Assembly: GCF_000953715.1 (NCBI RefSeq)
Contig: NZ_LN824141.1
Location: 866,676-930,675, forward strand
Length of the DNA: 64,000 nt
DNA from: Defluviitoga tunisiensis
GTDB taxonomy: Bacteria; Thermotogota; Thermotogae; Petrotogales; Petrotogaceae
Reading direction: 5' to 3'
Positions 8,730-18,704 of this stretch are shown here, piece after piece. The first letter of the stretch is position 1. Each line of letters opens with the position of its first letter. The position numbers and the translations under genes are program-made. The notes under the pieces were generated by a model that ran no database searches, was not told where the DNA came from, and was given only the letters and a program-made list of their open reading frames with translations.

Positions 8730-11198
8730 ATGTTATTCGGATTTCTTGACAAAAATAAAAGTTTACTTAAAAAGTATGAAAAGATTACCAACACTGTGAA
8801 TGAGTTTGAAAAAGAAATGATGTCTTTAAGTGACAATGAACTAGCGGGAAAAACTGAAGAGTTCAAAAAGAGAATAAATAACGGTGAGAGTTTAGATGAT
8901 ATTCTTCCAGAGGCTTTTGCAGTTGTTAGGGAGGCTTCAAGAAGAATATTAAATATGAGACACTTTGACGTACAAATTATGGGTGGAATTGCGTTACATG
9001 AAGGAAAAATAACAGAAATGAAAACAGGAGAAGGTAAAACACTTGTTGCGACACTACCCATTTATTTGAATGCATTAACAGGAAAAAATGTACACCTTGC
9101 TACACACAACGATTATTTAGCAAAAAGAGATGCTAAGTGGATGGGTCCGGTGTACGAATTTTTAGGATTGACAGTAGGTTTCATTCAAGCAAATATGAAA
9201 CCAGAGGATAGAAAAAAAGCATATCAGGCTAATGTAACCTATGGAACTGCTAATGAATTTGGATTTGATTATCTAAGAGACAACCTTGTATATGATAAAT
9301 CAGATAAGGTACAAAGAGGTCATTTTTATGCTATTGTTGACGAAGCTGATTCAATATTAATTGATGAAGCAAGAACACCTTTAATAATATCTGGACCTGC
9401 CGACACCCCTTCTGATTTATACAGAAGGTTTGCAAGTCAAGCCAAAAAATTTATTCCCGAGAAAGACTACACAATAGATGAAAAGCAAAAAACAATTGCT
9501 TTAACAGAAGAAGGTATTTTAAAGGCTGAAAGGATGTTGTCAATTGATAACTTGTATGATCCCAACAACATTCAATATCTATTTCATTTACTTAACGCAT
9601 TAAAAGCGTTAAATTTCTTCAAAAAAGATAGAGATTACATTATTCAAGACGGCGAAATTATCATCGTTGATGAATTTACCGGTAGATTACTTCCGGGAAG
9701 AAGGTATTCAGAAGGGTTGCACCAAGCTATTGAGGCAAAAGAAGGAGTAAAAATAAAAGAAGAAAGCATGACTTTTGCTACAATAACCTTCCAAAATTAT
9801 TTCAGGATGTATGAAAAATTGGCAGGAATGACAGGAACTGCTAAAACTGAGGAAGACGAGTTTAAGTCAATTTATAACACAGAGGTTGTAGTTATTCCCA
9901 CCAACGAACCCGTTATTCGTGAAGATAAAAATGATTTAATTTATAAAACAAAAGAAGAAAAATATAAGGCGATTGTAGATGAGATAGTTAAGAGATACGA
10001 AAAGGGACAACCTGTACTAGTTGGAACAACCTCTATTGAAAACAGTGAACTTTTAAGTGAAATGCTGAAAAAAAGAGGGATACCTCACGAGGTTTTAAAT
10101 GCCAAATATCATGAAAGAGAAGCAGAAATTGTTGCTAAAGCAGGTCAAAAGCATGCAGTTACTATTGCTACAAATATGGCAGGAAGAGGAACTGATATAA
10201 AATTAGGAGAAGGCGTCACAGAATTAGGTGGACTTTTTGTCCTAGGAACCGAGAGACATGAAAGTCGAAGAATTGACAATCAGTTAATTGGAAGGGCAGG
10301 AAGGCAAGGAGACCCTGGAGAATCTAGATTCATTCTGTCTTTTGAAGATGATTTGTTAAGATTATTTGGTGGAGACAGGATGAAAAATATGATGAATACA
10401 CTAAAAATTGAAGATGGTCAACCTATAGAACACAAAATGTTGACCCATATTATACAGGACTCACAGAAAAAAGTTGAAGGTATACATTTTTCTATAAGAA
10501 AAAGATTATATGAGTTCGATTCAGTGATGGATAAACAAAGAACTGTTATATACAATCATAGAGACTGGATATTAGAGCAAGGTAACTATGATGAACATAT
10601 GAAAGAAATAATTGCAGATGTTGTAGATAGATTAGTAGATGCATGCTGGAACGAAAGTGAAGAAAAAATTGATAAAGCGGTATTATCTCAAAAGTTAAAA
10701 CAATATTTAATTATAGCTGATTTGAAGGGAGATAATACAGAAGAGGTAAAAGAAGAAGTTTTCAATCTTTTCTGGAGAAGATATTCTGAGAAAAAAGAGG
10801 AATTTGGAGAAGATTTCAATAAAGTTGCAAAATTTGTTATGTTGAGAATAATAGATGATAAATGGAGACACCATCTTGATTCAATAGAGGCGCTTAAAGA
10901 ATCAGTGAATTTAAGGTCTTATGGTCAAAAAGACCCTGTTATGGAATTCAAGAGAGAATCTTATATACTATTTGATAAAATGGTTGATAGTATTTATGAT
11001 GATATAATTAATTATTTAATGAGAATTGTAAGGGTTATCCCCGAAAAAGAAGAAAAAGAAGCCATGAAGGCTTATTCAAACCTTAGTTTTATACACAATG
11101 ATATGTCTGCTATTGATGGCAAGGATGGTAAATCTAAAGAGAAAGAAAGTAATTTTTCAGGAAATAAAATAAGAAAAAGATACAAAGTTAAGAAATAA
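8730..11198 (+). CDS. secA: Preprotein translocase ATPase SecA
   Basis: 822 residues from the ATG at 8730 (a TTG at 8727 directly before it is also possible; SD is GAGGTG). Motor of the Sec pathway that drives unfolded preproteins through SecYEG. Visible motifs: Walker A MKTGEGKT at about 97-104, DYLRDN, DEADSILIDEARTPL (Walker B region), the preprotein cross-linking domain, TIATNMAGRGTDI, and QLIGRAGRQGDPG of NBD2. The C-terminus ends in a basic tail without the cysteine/histidine zinc motif that binds SecB in proteobacteria. The order secA-prfB is common in bacteria; spacing to prfB is 76 bases. Confidence 0.97.
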   Translation: MLFGFLDKNKSLLKKYEKITNTVNEFEKEMMSLSDNELAGKTEEFKKRINNGESLDDILPEAFAVVREASRRILNMRHFDVQIMGGIALHEGKITEMKTGEGKTLVATLPIYLNALTGKNVHLATHNDYLAKRDAKWMGPVYEFLGLTVGFIQANMKPEDRKKAYQANVTYGTANEFGFDYLRDNLVYDKSDKVQRGHFYAIVDEADSILIDEARTPLIISGPADTPSDLYRRFASQAKKFIPEKDYTIDEKQKTIALTEEGILKAERMLSIDNLYDPNNIQYLFHLLNALKALNFFKKDRDYIIQDGEIIIVDEFTGRLLPGRRYSEGLHQAIEAKEGVKIKEESMTFATITFQNYFRMYEKLAGMTGTAKTEEDEFKSIYNTEVVVIPTNEPVIREDKNDLIYKTKEEKYKAIVDEIVKRYEKGQPVLVGTTSIENSELLSEMLKKRGIPHEVLNAKYHEREAEIVAKAGQKHAVTIATNMAGRGTDIKLGEGVTELGGLFVLGTERHESRRIDNQLIGRAGRQGDPGESRFILSFEDDLLRLFGGDRMKNMMNTLKIEDGQPIEHKMLTHIIQDSQKKVEGIHFSIRKRLYEFDSVMDKQRTVIYNHRDWILEQGNYDEHMKEIIADVVDRLVDACWNESEEKIDKAVLSQKLKQYLIIADLKGDNTEEVKEEVFNLFWRRYSEKKEEFGEDFNKVAKFVMLRIIDDKWRHHLDSIEALKESVNLRSYGQKDPVMEFKRESYILFDKMVDSIYDDIINYLMRIVRVIPEKEEKEAMKAYSNLSFIHNDMSAIDGKDGKSKEKESNFSGNKIRKRYKVKK

Positions 11199-11274
11199 AG
11201 TTTAAATTCAAAAGGGTTTCACATACATTTGTTTTGCGGTTCTTTATAGGTAAATGAGTTTATGAGGTGATTAA

Positions 11275-12372
11275 ATGATAGAATATGAAGTAAAAGTAAA
11301 GATAGACGAACTGAAAGAAAAATTTGAAGACTTGAAAAAAGTATTTAATTTAGAAAAAAAAGAACAAGAGGTTAAAGAATTAGATAATATAATGGCAGAA
11401 CCAGAATTTTGGAGTGATTTAGATAAGGCTCAAAAAGTTTCAAAAAAAGCGCAAAATTTAAAAGATGAAATAGAAGATTTTAAAAAACTTGAGTCTATAT
11501 TTGAAGATTTAGACGCTGCATTAGAGCTTTCAGAAGAAGATTCTTCTATGATTGAACAGGTAGATGAAATCTTAAAAGTTATCGAAAACAAAGTTGATAA
11601 ATTCCAATTAAAAATGCTTCTTTCTGGAAAGTATGACCATGCTAATGCCTTTTTAACCATTCATCCGGGCGCTGGGGGTACCGAATCTCAAGATTGGGCG
11701 TCAATGCTTTTAAGAATGTATATAAGATGGGCTGAAAAAAATGGTTATGAGATTGAGATGCTAGATTATCAAGATGGTGAAGAAGCAGGAATAAAAAGTG
11801 CCACTATTAAAATAGATGGTTTATATGTATACGGTAAATTAAAATATGAAAAAGGGGTTCATAGATTAGTTAGAATTTCACCGTTTGATGCTAATGGAAG
11901 AAGACATACATCATTTGCATCTGTATCTGTTGTACCAGAAATAGACGATGATATTGAAATAGAATTAAAGCCTGATGATTTAAGAATAGATACCTATAGG
12001 TCAGGTGGCGCTGGAGGACAGCACGTTAACAAAACCGATTCTGCAGTACGAATTACTCATATACCAACAGGTATAGTTGTTGCTGTCCAAAGTGAAAGAT
12101 CACAACATCAAAACAAGGCAAATGCTCTTAAAATTCTTAAAGCTAAATTGTATGATTTAGAACAACAAAAAAAGTTAGAAGAAAAAATGAAACTTATGGG
12201 TGAAGTAAAAGATATTTCTTGGGGGAACCAAATTAGATCTTATGTACTTTATCCATACACACTTGTTAAGGATCATAGAACAAACCATGAAACATCAAAT
12301 GCAGAGGCAGTTTTAGATGGAGAAATAGACGATTTCATAGAAGCAGAATTGTTATATTTTGCTAAAATCTAA
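11275..12372 (+). CDS. prfB: Peptide chain release factor 2
   Basis: 365 residues. Recognises UGA/UAA stop codons and releases the peptide. The stop-recognition tripeptide SPF is at about 202-204 (VRISPFDANG) and the catalytic GGQ at about 247-249 (SGGAGGQHVN). Many bacteria make RF2 through a +1 frameshift at an early UGA; here the frame is continuous from ATG with GAGGTGA upstream, so that autoregulation is absent. Sits between secA and rsmH on the same strand. Confidence 0.96.
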   Translation: MIEYEVKVKIDELKEKFEDLKKVFNLEKKEQEVKELDNIMAEPEFWSDLDKAQKVSKKAQNLKDEIEDFKKLESIFEDLDAALELSEEDSSMIEQVDEILKVIENKVDKFQLKMLLSGKYDHANAFLTIHPGAGGTESQDWASMLLRMYIRWAEKNGYEIEMLDYQDGEEAGIKSATIKIDGLYVYGKLKYEKGVHRLVRISPFDANGRRHTSFASVSVVPEIDDDIEIELKPDDLRIDTYRSGGAGGQHVNKTDSAVRITHIPTGIVVAVQSERSQHQNKANALKILKAKLYDLEQQKKLEEKMKLMGEVKDISWGNQIRSYVLYPYTLVKDHRTNHETSNAEAVLDGEIDDFIEAELLYFAKI

Positions 12373-12433
12373 TAAAATTTACTTTAAGTTTATTTAAAAT
12401 TCATTATTAATTGTAACAAGAGAGGTGTATAAT

Positions 12434-13330
12434 ATAAGAGAGTATCAAGATTCGCATATAAGTGTACTGGTAGATGAATGTATTCATTATTTAGTTACCA
12501 AAAAAGATGGAATTTATGTTGATTGTACTGCAGGAGAGGGAGGACATATTAAAGCTATTTGTGAGTTTTGTGAAGATCAAGCACAAATAGTGGGTGTTGA
12601 TATAGATCATGAAGTTTTGCAAATATCCGAACAAAAGTTAAAAGATCATTTGAAAAATGTTAAACTAATAAAAGCACCTTATCAAAATATAGATATTGTT
12701 TTAGCAGGATTAGGAATAGAAAGAGTAGACGGATTTTTGATGGATTTAGGTGTGTCAACCTTTCAATTGAAAGCTGAAGACCGCGGATTTTCTTTTTCTA
12801 AAGACGAACCTTTAGATATGAGAATGGATCCAGAAAGCGAAGTTACAGCTGCAGATATAGTCAATAATTATCCCGAGGAAAAATTAAGACAGATAATATT
12901 TGAATATGGCGAAGAAAAAAGATTTGCTCATAAAATTGCAAAAAGCATAGTAAGAAATCGACCAATAAATACAACTTTTGAACTTGTAAACGCAATAAGA
13001 AAGGCATTACCGAGTTCTGAGGTGTACAAGAGAAAGATACATTTTGCGACCAAAACTTTTCAAGCCATAAGAATAGAAGTAAATAATGAGTTGAAAAACT
13101 TAGAAGAAGCCCTTTCTAAATTTGAAAAACTATTGAATAAAAATGGCAGAGTGGTAATAATAACATTTCATTCTTTAGAAGATAGGATAGTTAAAAACTT
13201 TTTCAAAAATAATGATCATTACAAGCTTATTACTACTAAACCTTTACTGCCCTCAGAACAAGAGCAAAACAAAAACCCTAGAAGTAGGAGTGCTAAATTG
13301 AGAGTTGCTGAATTTATAGGTACCGATTAA
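12434..13330 (+). CDS. rsmH: 16S rRNA (cytosine1402-N4)-methyltransferase RsmH
   Basis: 298 residues if translation begins at the ATA at 12434. The family N-terminus is reproduced there (REYQDSHISVLVDECIHYL), with the SAM-binding motif DCTAGEGGHIKAI close behind and LMDLGVSTFQL, DEPLDMRMDP and the FHSLEDRIVK C-terminal motif later. The only conventional start, GTG at 12425, overlaps the SD sequence GAGAGG (12420-12425) itself and adds three residues; the ATA is 8 bases from that SD sequence. RsmH (formerly MraW) methylates C1402 in the decoding centre. It opens the division/wall cluster rsmH-ftsL-PBP, as in many genomes. Confidence 0.9.
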   Translation: MREYQDSHISVLVDECIHYLVTKKDGIYVDCTAGEGGHIKAICEFCEDQAQIVGVDIDHEVLQISEQKLKDHLKNVKLIKAPYQNIDIVLAGLGIERVDGFLMDLGVSTFQLKAEDRGFSFSKDEPLDMRMDPESEVTAADIVNNYPEEKLRQIIFEYGEEKRFAHKIAKSIVRNRPINTTFELVNAIRKALPSSEVYKRKIHFATKTFQAIRIEVNNELKNLEEALSKFEKLLNKNGRVVIITFHSLEDRIVKNFFKNNDHYKLITTKPLLPSEQEQNKNPRSRSAKLRVAEFIGTD

Positions 13331-13355
13331 AAACACTTCAATTGGGGGAATTTTT

Positions 13356-13631
13356 ATGCCAGACAGAACTATTGATAAAACTCAGGGACTAGAAAGAGCG
13401 CAGTCAAAAGTTAAAACTATTGATATTGTGCTAATATTACTAATTTTTTTATCTTTTCTTGCAGTTAGTATATGGCTAACATTATTTCTTAACTTTGGAA
13501 AAAATATTGAAAACTACAAAACTATTATTTCCAGGTCAGAAATGGATGTACAAGACATGGAAGATAAAATAATTTCATTAGATAAGCAGATTGCAAACTA
13601 CATAGAAATATTAAAAATAATGGAGCCATAA
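13356..13631 (+). CDS. FtsL-like small bitopic membrane protein
   Basis: 91 residues with a short basic cytoplasmic N-terminus, one membrane helix (about 24-46, IVLILLIFLSFLAVSIWLTL) and a C-terminal coiled coil (about 52-90). Size, topology and position between rsmH and a class B PBP match FtsL, a divisome scaffold that pairs with FtsB/DivIC and activates septal wall synthesis. Sequence similarity to FtsL is weak in general, so the call rests on architecture and gene order. SD is GGGGG before ATG at 13356. Confidence 0.65.
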   Translation: MPDRTIDKTQGLERAQSKVKTIDIVLILLIFLSFLAVSIWLTLFLNFGKNIENYKTIISRSEMDVQDMEDKIISLDKQIANYIEILKIMEP

Positions 13632-13636
13632 AAGGA

Positions 13637-15334
13637 ATGAACTTTAAACAAAAAGTTTTTTCTATTGTTTTATTTCTTTCATATATTTTCTTATTAGTCG
13701 TCATCTTTGTTTATAATAACCCTTTGGAAAAAGATTTTCAAGAACTAGCCTCCACTTTACAAGACAAAAAAATAGCGACCCTTGTTGATGACAAGGGTCA
13801 TTTTATTGTTGCAAATGAAGACAAATTTGAAGCATGGATTGATTTGGATTTTATGAAACGAAGAAATAAATATTATCAATATAAGTTTTTATTGAATCAA
13901 AGGTTTAATGATGATGAATTAAAAGATAAAAAATTTTTAAAGTGGGGGAGTTATGAAACTTATGCACAGGCATATTTAGACTTAGGAGTATTAAATAAAT
14001 TTTCAAGAATTTATCCAATAAATGTACGTGTTTATAACGAAATCTTTTCTCTGCCACAGGTGATAGGAAAATTAGACAAAACCATGTACGGGATAGAACC
14101 CTTCTTATATGAAAATAAATTGTTAGAAACCAGTGATACTGTCAAATTGAGCATTGATTTAAAAATGCAGCAGATTGCTTATGAAGAGGTACTCAATGCA
14201 GTAAAAAAAGAAGAAGCAGAAGGTGGAATTGCCATAATAATGGAAACAAATACCGGAAAAATAAAGGCCAGTGCCTCAATTTATCCATGGAATATTGGTT
14301 ACATGGGATATATTGAACCGGGTTCAACCCTGAAACCAATTCTTATGGCTATTGCGATAGATCAAAATATTATTAATATAAATGATAAATTTTATTCTGG
14401 TCTTGAGTATGTACCATTAAGCAATATAGATTTTGTGGTTACAGAATCACAAGGATATGGTTTTGGTGAAATAGGGTTAAAAGAAACCTTGGTTTATTCA
14501 TCAAACATAGTAATTTCAAAGATTATGACGAAAATTCTTCAAGAATATTCTAATCTCTGGCTTTATGAACAACTTTTAAACTTTGGATTTGGAAACAAAA
14601 CAGGAATAGAATTTAAAGGAGAAATTAATGGAGTGTTTCCTCATCCTTCAGAATGGTATGCGATTACCCCATACCAGATATCACTAGGTCAAGGTATAGG
14701 AATAACCCCTATTCAACTAATAACAGCGTTTAATGTTATTCCAAACAAAGGAAAGTACGTTAAACCTTCTTTTTTAAATGATAGTATACCAAAAGAAAGG
14801 CTAGTAATATCGGAACCTACCGCTGAAATGGTAAAAGATTGGCTTGGTTACACAGTTTTAAAAGGAACAGCTAAAAGGGCATACAAAGAAGGTTTAAAAA
14901 TTGGTGGAAAAACAGGAACTGCTCAAAAAGCTCAAGGTGGAGTAGGATACATTGAAGGAAATTATTATTCATTATTTGTAGGCTTTTATCCTGTAGTAAA
15001 TCCAAAATATACAGCACTTGTAATAATAGATAATCCTAAAAACGAATTTTATGGTGGAGAAATCGCTGCACCTGTGGTAACAAATGTTTTTTATCGTTAC
15101 TTTAAACCTAGTGAAAATAATTATACAGACAATGGCAAGTTATATTTTAAAGATATTATGCCTAATCTTGTAGGATATACTCCAAAGGAAGCTTATAATA
15201 TCCTGTTAAATCTAGGTATTGATGAAAATGCTATAATAATTACTGGAAACGGTGATAAAGTAGTATCTCAATCTATAGAACCATATTCTTATATCGATGA
15301 TTTTAAAATAATTCAGTTGCATACATTAAAATAG
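13637..15334 (+). CDS. Class B penicillin-binding protein (FtsI-like transpeptidase) with PASTA domain
   Basis: 565 residues, starting six bases after the FtsL-like stop. One N-terminal membrane helix (about 8-27), a dimerisation region, and a transpeptidase domain with the SxxK nucleophile at Ser230 (GSTLK), SxN at 288-290 (SSN) and KTG at 425-427 (GGKTGTAQK). A single PASTA domain ends the protein (MPNLVGYTPKEAYNILLNLG...). It cross-links septal or lateral peptidoglycan; the location after rsmH and ftsL supports a septal FtsI role. The SD (AAAGGA) abuts the ATG, leaving almost no spacer, so translation probably depends on coupling to the upstream gene. Confidence 0.85.
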   Translation: MNFKQKVFSIVLFLSYIFLLVVIFVYNNPLEKDFQELASTLQDKKIATLVDDKGHFIVANEDKFEAWIDLDFMKRRNKYYQYKFLLNQRFNDDELKDKKFLKWGSYETYAQAYLDLGVLNKFSRIYPINVRVYNEIFSLPQVIGKLDKTMYGIEPFLYENKLLETSDTVKLSIDLKMQQIAYEEVLNAVKKEEAEGGIAIIMETNTGKIKASASIYPWNIGYMGYIEPGSTLKPILMAIAIDQNIININDKFYSGLEYVPLSNIDFVVTESQGYGFGEIGLKETLVYSSNIVISKIMTKILQEYSNLWLYEQLLNFGFGNKTGIEFKGEINGVFPHPSEWYAITPYQISLGQGIGITPIQLITAFNVIPNKGKYVKPSFLNDSIPKERLVISEPTAEMVKDWLGYTVLKGTAKRAYKEGLKIGGKTGTAQKAQGGVGYIEGNYYSLFVGFYPVVNPKYTALVIIDNPKNEFYGGEIAAPVVTNVFYRYFKPSENNYTDNGKLYFKDIMPNLVGYTPKEAYNILLNLGIDENAIIITGNGDKVVSQSIEPYSYIDDFKIIQLHTLK

Positions 15335-15409
15335 AAAAAGGAGTTAAGGTAATACCCCTTCCCCATTTCTTAGTTCAAATCAGCTTTTATAAACGGAGGA
15401 TTCATATCA

Positions 15410-16402
15410 ATGGAAACAATTTTAATGTTGGGAGATTCAAAAATTCTAAAAAACAAAAAGATAGAAGAAATAATAGATAATAACAAAAATGCAGAACTGG
15501 TAAGAATTTCTTCTGAAAATTATGATGACGAGGTACTCGATAAGACTTTTACTATGGGTAGTCTATTTGCAAAAGAAAAAACGATTATTTTTTCTGAATT
15601 TACTGAGTTCAAAATACCTCAACAAGAAAAAATTTCTAGATTTCTTTCTAAACAGAAAGAGACGTTTATTGGAACGGTAATTATAGATGCCAAAAGAGAA
15701 AGTAAAGCTCTTTCAAACATCAAATTTGATAAAAAGTTTGAATTTCCTTTACCCCTTCCATGGCAAGATGATCTTTGGATTAAATTTGTAAAAAATATAT
15801 CAACGATGTTTGGTAAAAATATTGATGATGAAACAGTCTACAGATTACTTGAACTTATTGGAAAAAATGAAGAATTACTATATGAAGAGATTAGAAAAGT
15901 GTCTATATATACAGACAAAGAGAAAATAAGCTATGAAGAGGTAAAAGATATACTATCTTCTTTTCCAACGATAACTTATGAAGAACTTTGTTATAGTCTA
16001 GCGAAAAAAAACTTTGTACAAACACTAGACAAATTCACAACCCTAACAAATTCACCACAATTTTCTCCCATAGCACTTAATAGTTACTTATTCAATTATT
16101 ACTTAGATTTTTTATCTGTTATGTTGAATACTGAAACAAAATTCTCGTATTCTTGGCCAGAAATATCTAAAATAAGCAAAGACTCAGAAGTATCGCAACA
16201 GCGAGTAGCTAGCTTTTTAGGCTTTAACTTTAAAACTGATAAGGAAAGAAAAATTAACTTAAAAAAACTATACACGTCAGCTTCAATAGAAAACATACTT
16301 TTAAAGATAGAAGAAATAGATAGACTTTTAAAAATGGGAGAAAACCCAAAAGTGTTATTCTCCAATCTTTTTCATTATATCTGTTATGAAGATAAACACT
16401 AA
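15410..16402 (+). CDS. holA: DNA polymerase III delta subunit (HolA-like)
   Basis: 330 residues with a good CGGAGGA SD sequence. The N-terminal part (METILMLGDSKILKNKKIEEII, then TMGSLFAKEKTIIFSEF) and the helical C-terminal part (FPTITYEELCYSLAKKN) match the HolA family, the clamp-loader subunit that opens the beta sliding clamp. Similarity in this family is low, and the classical N-terminal Walker-like residues are degenerate as expected for delta. It ends tail-to-tail with the histidine kinase gene, the two stop codons overlapping. Confidence 0.75.
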   Translation: METILMLGDSKILKNKKIEEIIDNNKNAELVRISSENYDDEVLDKTFTMGSLFAKEKTIIFSEFTEFKIPQQEKISRFLSKQKETFIGTVIIDAKRESKALSNIKFDKKFEFPLPLPWQDDLWIKFVKNISTMFGKNIDDETVYRLLELIGKNEELLYEEIRKVSIYTDKEKISYEEVKDILSSFPTITYEELCYSLAKKNFVQTLDKFTTLTNSPQFSPIALNSYLFNYYLDFLSVMLNTETKFSYSWPEISKISKDSEVSQQRVASFLGFNFKTDKERKINLKKLYTSASIENILLKIEEIDRLLKMGENPKVLFSNLFHYICYEDKH

Positions 16403-17634
16403 TTTACTAGAGTACTTAAAAAGGCAGGTATTTTTATTCTAAATGTTGTTCCAACGGATAGTTCTGACTCTACTTCAATATCTCCTTTTAATATATCAAT
16501 ATTTTTTTTCACAATGGCTAAACCAAGCCCACTTCCAGGTTTATCTTTTGAGAGTCTTAAAAATGGTCTGAATATATCTTTTAAATTTTCTTTAGGTATT
16601 CCAGGTCCAGTATCTTGGATAGTTACAATAAAGTGTTTTGTATTATTTTCATAATTAACGTCTATTCGAACGTATCCTTTATTAGTATATTTAATAGCAT
16701 TTTCAATGATATTCATAAAAACTTGTTTGAGTTTTGTACTGTCAGTCTCTATTTCTGTTGGAATATCCGCAGGATAATTGAATACAATTTCAACCTCAGG
16801 GGAAGCAGATACCTCTAAAATAGATAAAACTTCATAGATAATTCTTTTTAAATTAACCTTTTCTAAATGAAGCGTTGTTTCTCTGTTTAATTTATTGAAG
16901 GTTGAAATATCTTCTATTAAAGAATTCATATGCTTAGCAGATAAAAGAATCTTCTTAACAATATTGATTATTTCCTTCTTTGGCAAATCCTTGTTTGCCA
17001 AAATCGTTTCTGCAAAGCCTATAATAGCAGTTAACGGTGTTCTAAGTTCATGACTTATAAAACTTAGATAGTTAGTATTCAATTCTGTACTTTCTCTTTC
17101 AGAATCTCTTAAAAACTTCAGGGTTAAAAAAGTTGAAGCTAGATTGCTGAACATCTCAAGCATCTTTTTAGAACCTTCATCAAAAGAATCAACGTGAAAA
17201 CTATCTATGTATATATGACCTGCTACATTATCGCCATATTTTAAGGTAGCAATTAAGGTAACCATATTTTTATTATTTTTATGCATCGTTCGACTTATTT
17301 TGTGCAATTCAGTTTCCGGAGTGTTATAATCCATGATGTTCTTTACTTCTAATATATCTGATTTCATATATTTATTAACAAAGGCTTCACTCAATGGGAC
17401 TTCCATTTTTGATAATAATTCTTGATCATACCCTTCGCCAACAATAGCTTTATATAAGGCACCTTTAATTAACCAAATAGAACCACATTCAGCCTCGGGT
17501 ATTATCTTAATGGCAATTTTCAAGAGTTTGTCTAGAAAATCCTTTTCACTAGCATCCCAATTGATTTGCTGAAATAGTTGTGCCATCTCTTGTAGGTTCT
17601 CAATGTAAAAGTCGTAATTTATCTCGCGTTGCAT
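16399..17634 (-). CDS. Soluble GAF-domain sensor histidine kinase
   Basis: 411 residues. A GAF domain occupies about residues 25-175 (CGSIWLIKGALYKAIVGEG, AGHIYIDSF), followed by a HisKA helix with the phosphorylated His195 (SHELRTPLTAIIGF) and an ATPase domain (IENAIKYTNKG, DTGPGIPKENL, GSGLGLAIVKK). There is no membrane segment, so it senses an intracellular cue. A GGAGGAT SD sequence precedes the start. No response regulator is adjacent, making it an orphan kinase; its partner cannot be inferred here. Confidence 0.88.
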   Translation of the reverse strand: MQREINYDFYIENLQEMAQLFQQINWDASEKDFLDKLLKIAIKIIPEAECGSIWLIKGALYKAIVGEGYDQELLSKMEVPLSEAFVNKYMKSDILEVKNIMDYNTPETELHKISRTMHKNNKNMVTLIATLKYGDNVAGHIYIDSFHVDSFDEGSKKMLEMFSNLASTFLTLKFLRDSERESTELNTNYLSFISHELRTPLTAIIGFAETILANKDLPKKEIINIVKKILLSAKHMNSLIEDISTFNKLNRETTLHLEKVNLKRIIYEVLSILEVSASPEVEIVFNYPADIPTEIETDSTKLKQVFMNIIENAIKYTNKGYVRIDVNYENNTKHFIVTIQDTGPGIPKENLKDIFRPFLRLSKDKPGSGLGLAIVKKNIDILKGDIEVESELSVGTTFRIKIPAFLSTLVN

Positions 17635-18066
17635 ATATATTAATCCTCCTTCATTAATTTATAAATGATAAGCTATACTAAGTATCAAAGGAAAAGATAG
17701 TGCTAAAGCCCTTAAAACAGTTAAAAAAATAATTAAAATCAATTAGCTAATACTGAACTGTAATAAGCACCAAAAAAGAACAGATAAAACCACAAAATTG
17801 CTTGTTATAACTTTCTACTTTAAGAATAAGATAATTTAGTAACAAGCTTTCTACATTGCCAAATTCCTCGATTTAACATGATTTGTAAATCACCTTTGTA
17901 AAATATCTGTCACCTTAATTATATCACAAATTAAATATATTTATACAAAATTATTATGATTTTTAACTTAATATTTCTTATTAATCCATTAATAAAAATA
18001 ATACATAAAGTTTAAATTAAGCTTAAAGAAAAACCAAACTTATCTAACTAGTAAAGAATATATTTA
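17635..18066. other. Gene-free AT-rich region (432 bp)
   Basis: Contains the SD sequence of the histidine kinase at its left end and then very AT-rich sequence with stops in all frames. No terminator, RNA or repeat is evident; the right end touches the decayed IscB-type element. Confidence 0.4.
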
Positions 18067-18693
18067 TCATTTTCCTGCAAGAAGACTCCCACTTCTGTAA
18101 GCGTGGGATGAATTGCAGTTATAAAACACACTAAATCCTTTCCTAAACATATAGGGCTTAACTAAATCTGTTTTAACTGGCTTAGACATTTCCATTAGCT
18201 TAATATATTTACCTTTGTTCTGTACACCTTGAACTGAATATTTTTTGCTCTCAAAGATAACGATATCTTTAGGCTGATAAGCGTATCTTTGCTTACGAAT
18301 ATTTCTTCTGCCTTTTGATTTTTTAGCTCCACGATACTTATGAAGATTTTCTTCATTTAAGTTTTTGTTCCGTGTCCTTATACCACAGAAAAGCTCTTGT
18401 CCTGTTTTAATAGACTTATCTCTTATATCAACATATTTTGCATCATAGAACTTTTCGAGTGAACGATTGTTTCTCCTAATTTGCTCAAAATAGATAGGTT
18501 CTATTCTCTGTTGATTAATTCCACCTGCTATGCAAAATGCATCGTTATAATGTGTCTTTTCCAAACCAAGACTTACTCTTTTGGATTTTGTAATATAACC
18601 GTAAGTGTAGTCACACATCAGCGCATTGACCAATTTCCATCTTATAGTAGACATAAATGTTGCGTCCTTTAATGGTTTTTGAACAGGCTTCAT
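18067..18693 (-). pseudogene. Truncated IscB/IsrB-type RNA-guided nuclease (C-terminal part only)
   Basis: 208 residues, against about 350-500 for IsrB/IscB. The frame begins at the stretch that normally follows the HNH region (KPLKDATFMSTIRWKLVNAL), then has the RuvC-III motif with its catalytic His-Asp (LGLEKTHYNDAFCIAGG), a conserved RRNRSLEKFYDAKY stretch, an arginine/lysine-rich segment (KGRRNIRKQRYAYQ) and the C-terminal target-adjacent-motif-binding-like domain. The PLMP domain, RuvC-I, bridge helix, RuvC-II and any HNH domain are gone. A good SD sequence (GGAGGT near 18703) precedes an ATG that stops at once (ATGGAATGA), consistent with an internal deletion that fused the start region to the C-terminal half. 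Directly preceded by its HEARO RNA. Confidence 0.75.
18087..18108 (-). repeat. Subterminal hairpin at right end of IscB-type element
   Basis: TCCCAC and GTGGGA form a 6-bp stem with a 10-base loop at the extreme 3' end of the nuclease frame. Subterminal hairpins at element ends are typical of the IS200/IS605 superfamily, so this probably marks the right end; the exact boundary is not resolved. Confidence 0.45.
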
Positions 18694-18704
18694 TCCATAT
18701 AATT

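Noticed and set aside
11275-11400. Programmed +1 frameshift in prfB
   Set aside because: Searched for the early in-frame UGA with upstream SD-like slip site; the frame is continuous from the ATG.
17635-18066. Possible further gene between the histidine kinase and the IscB-type remnant
   Set aside because: Stops in all frames and no SD-start combination.
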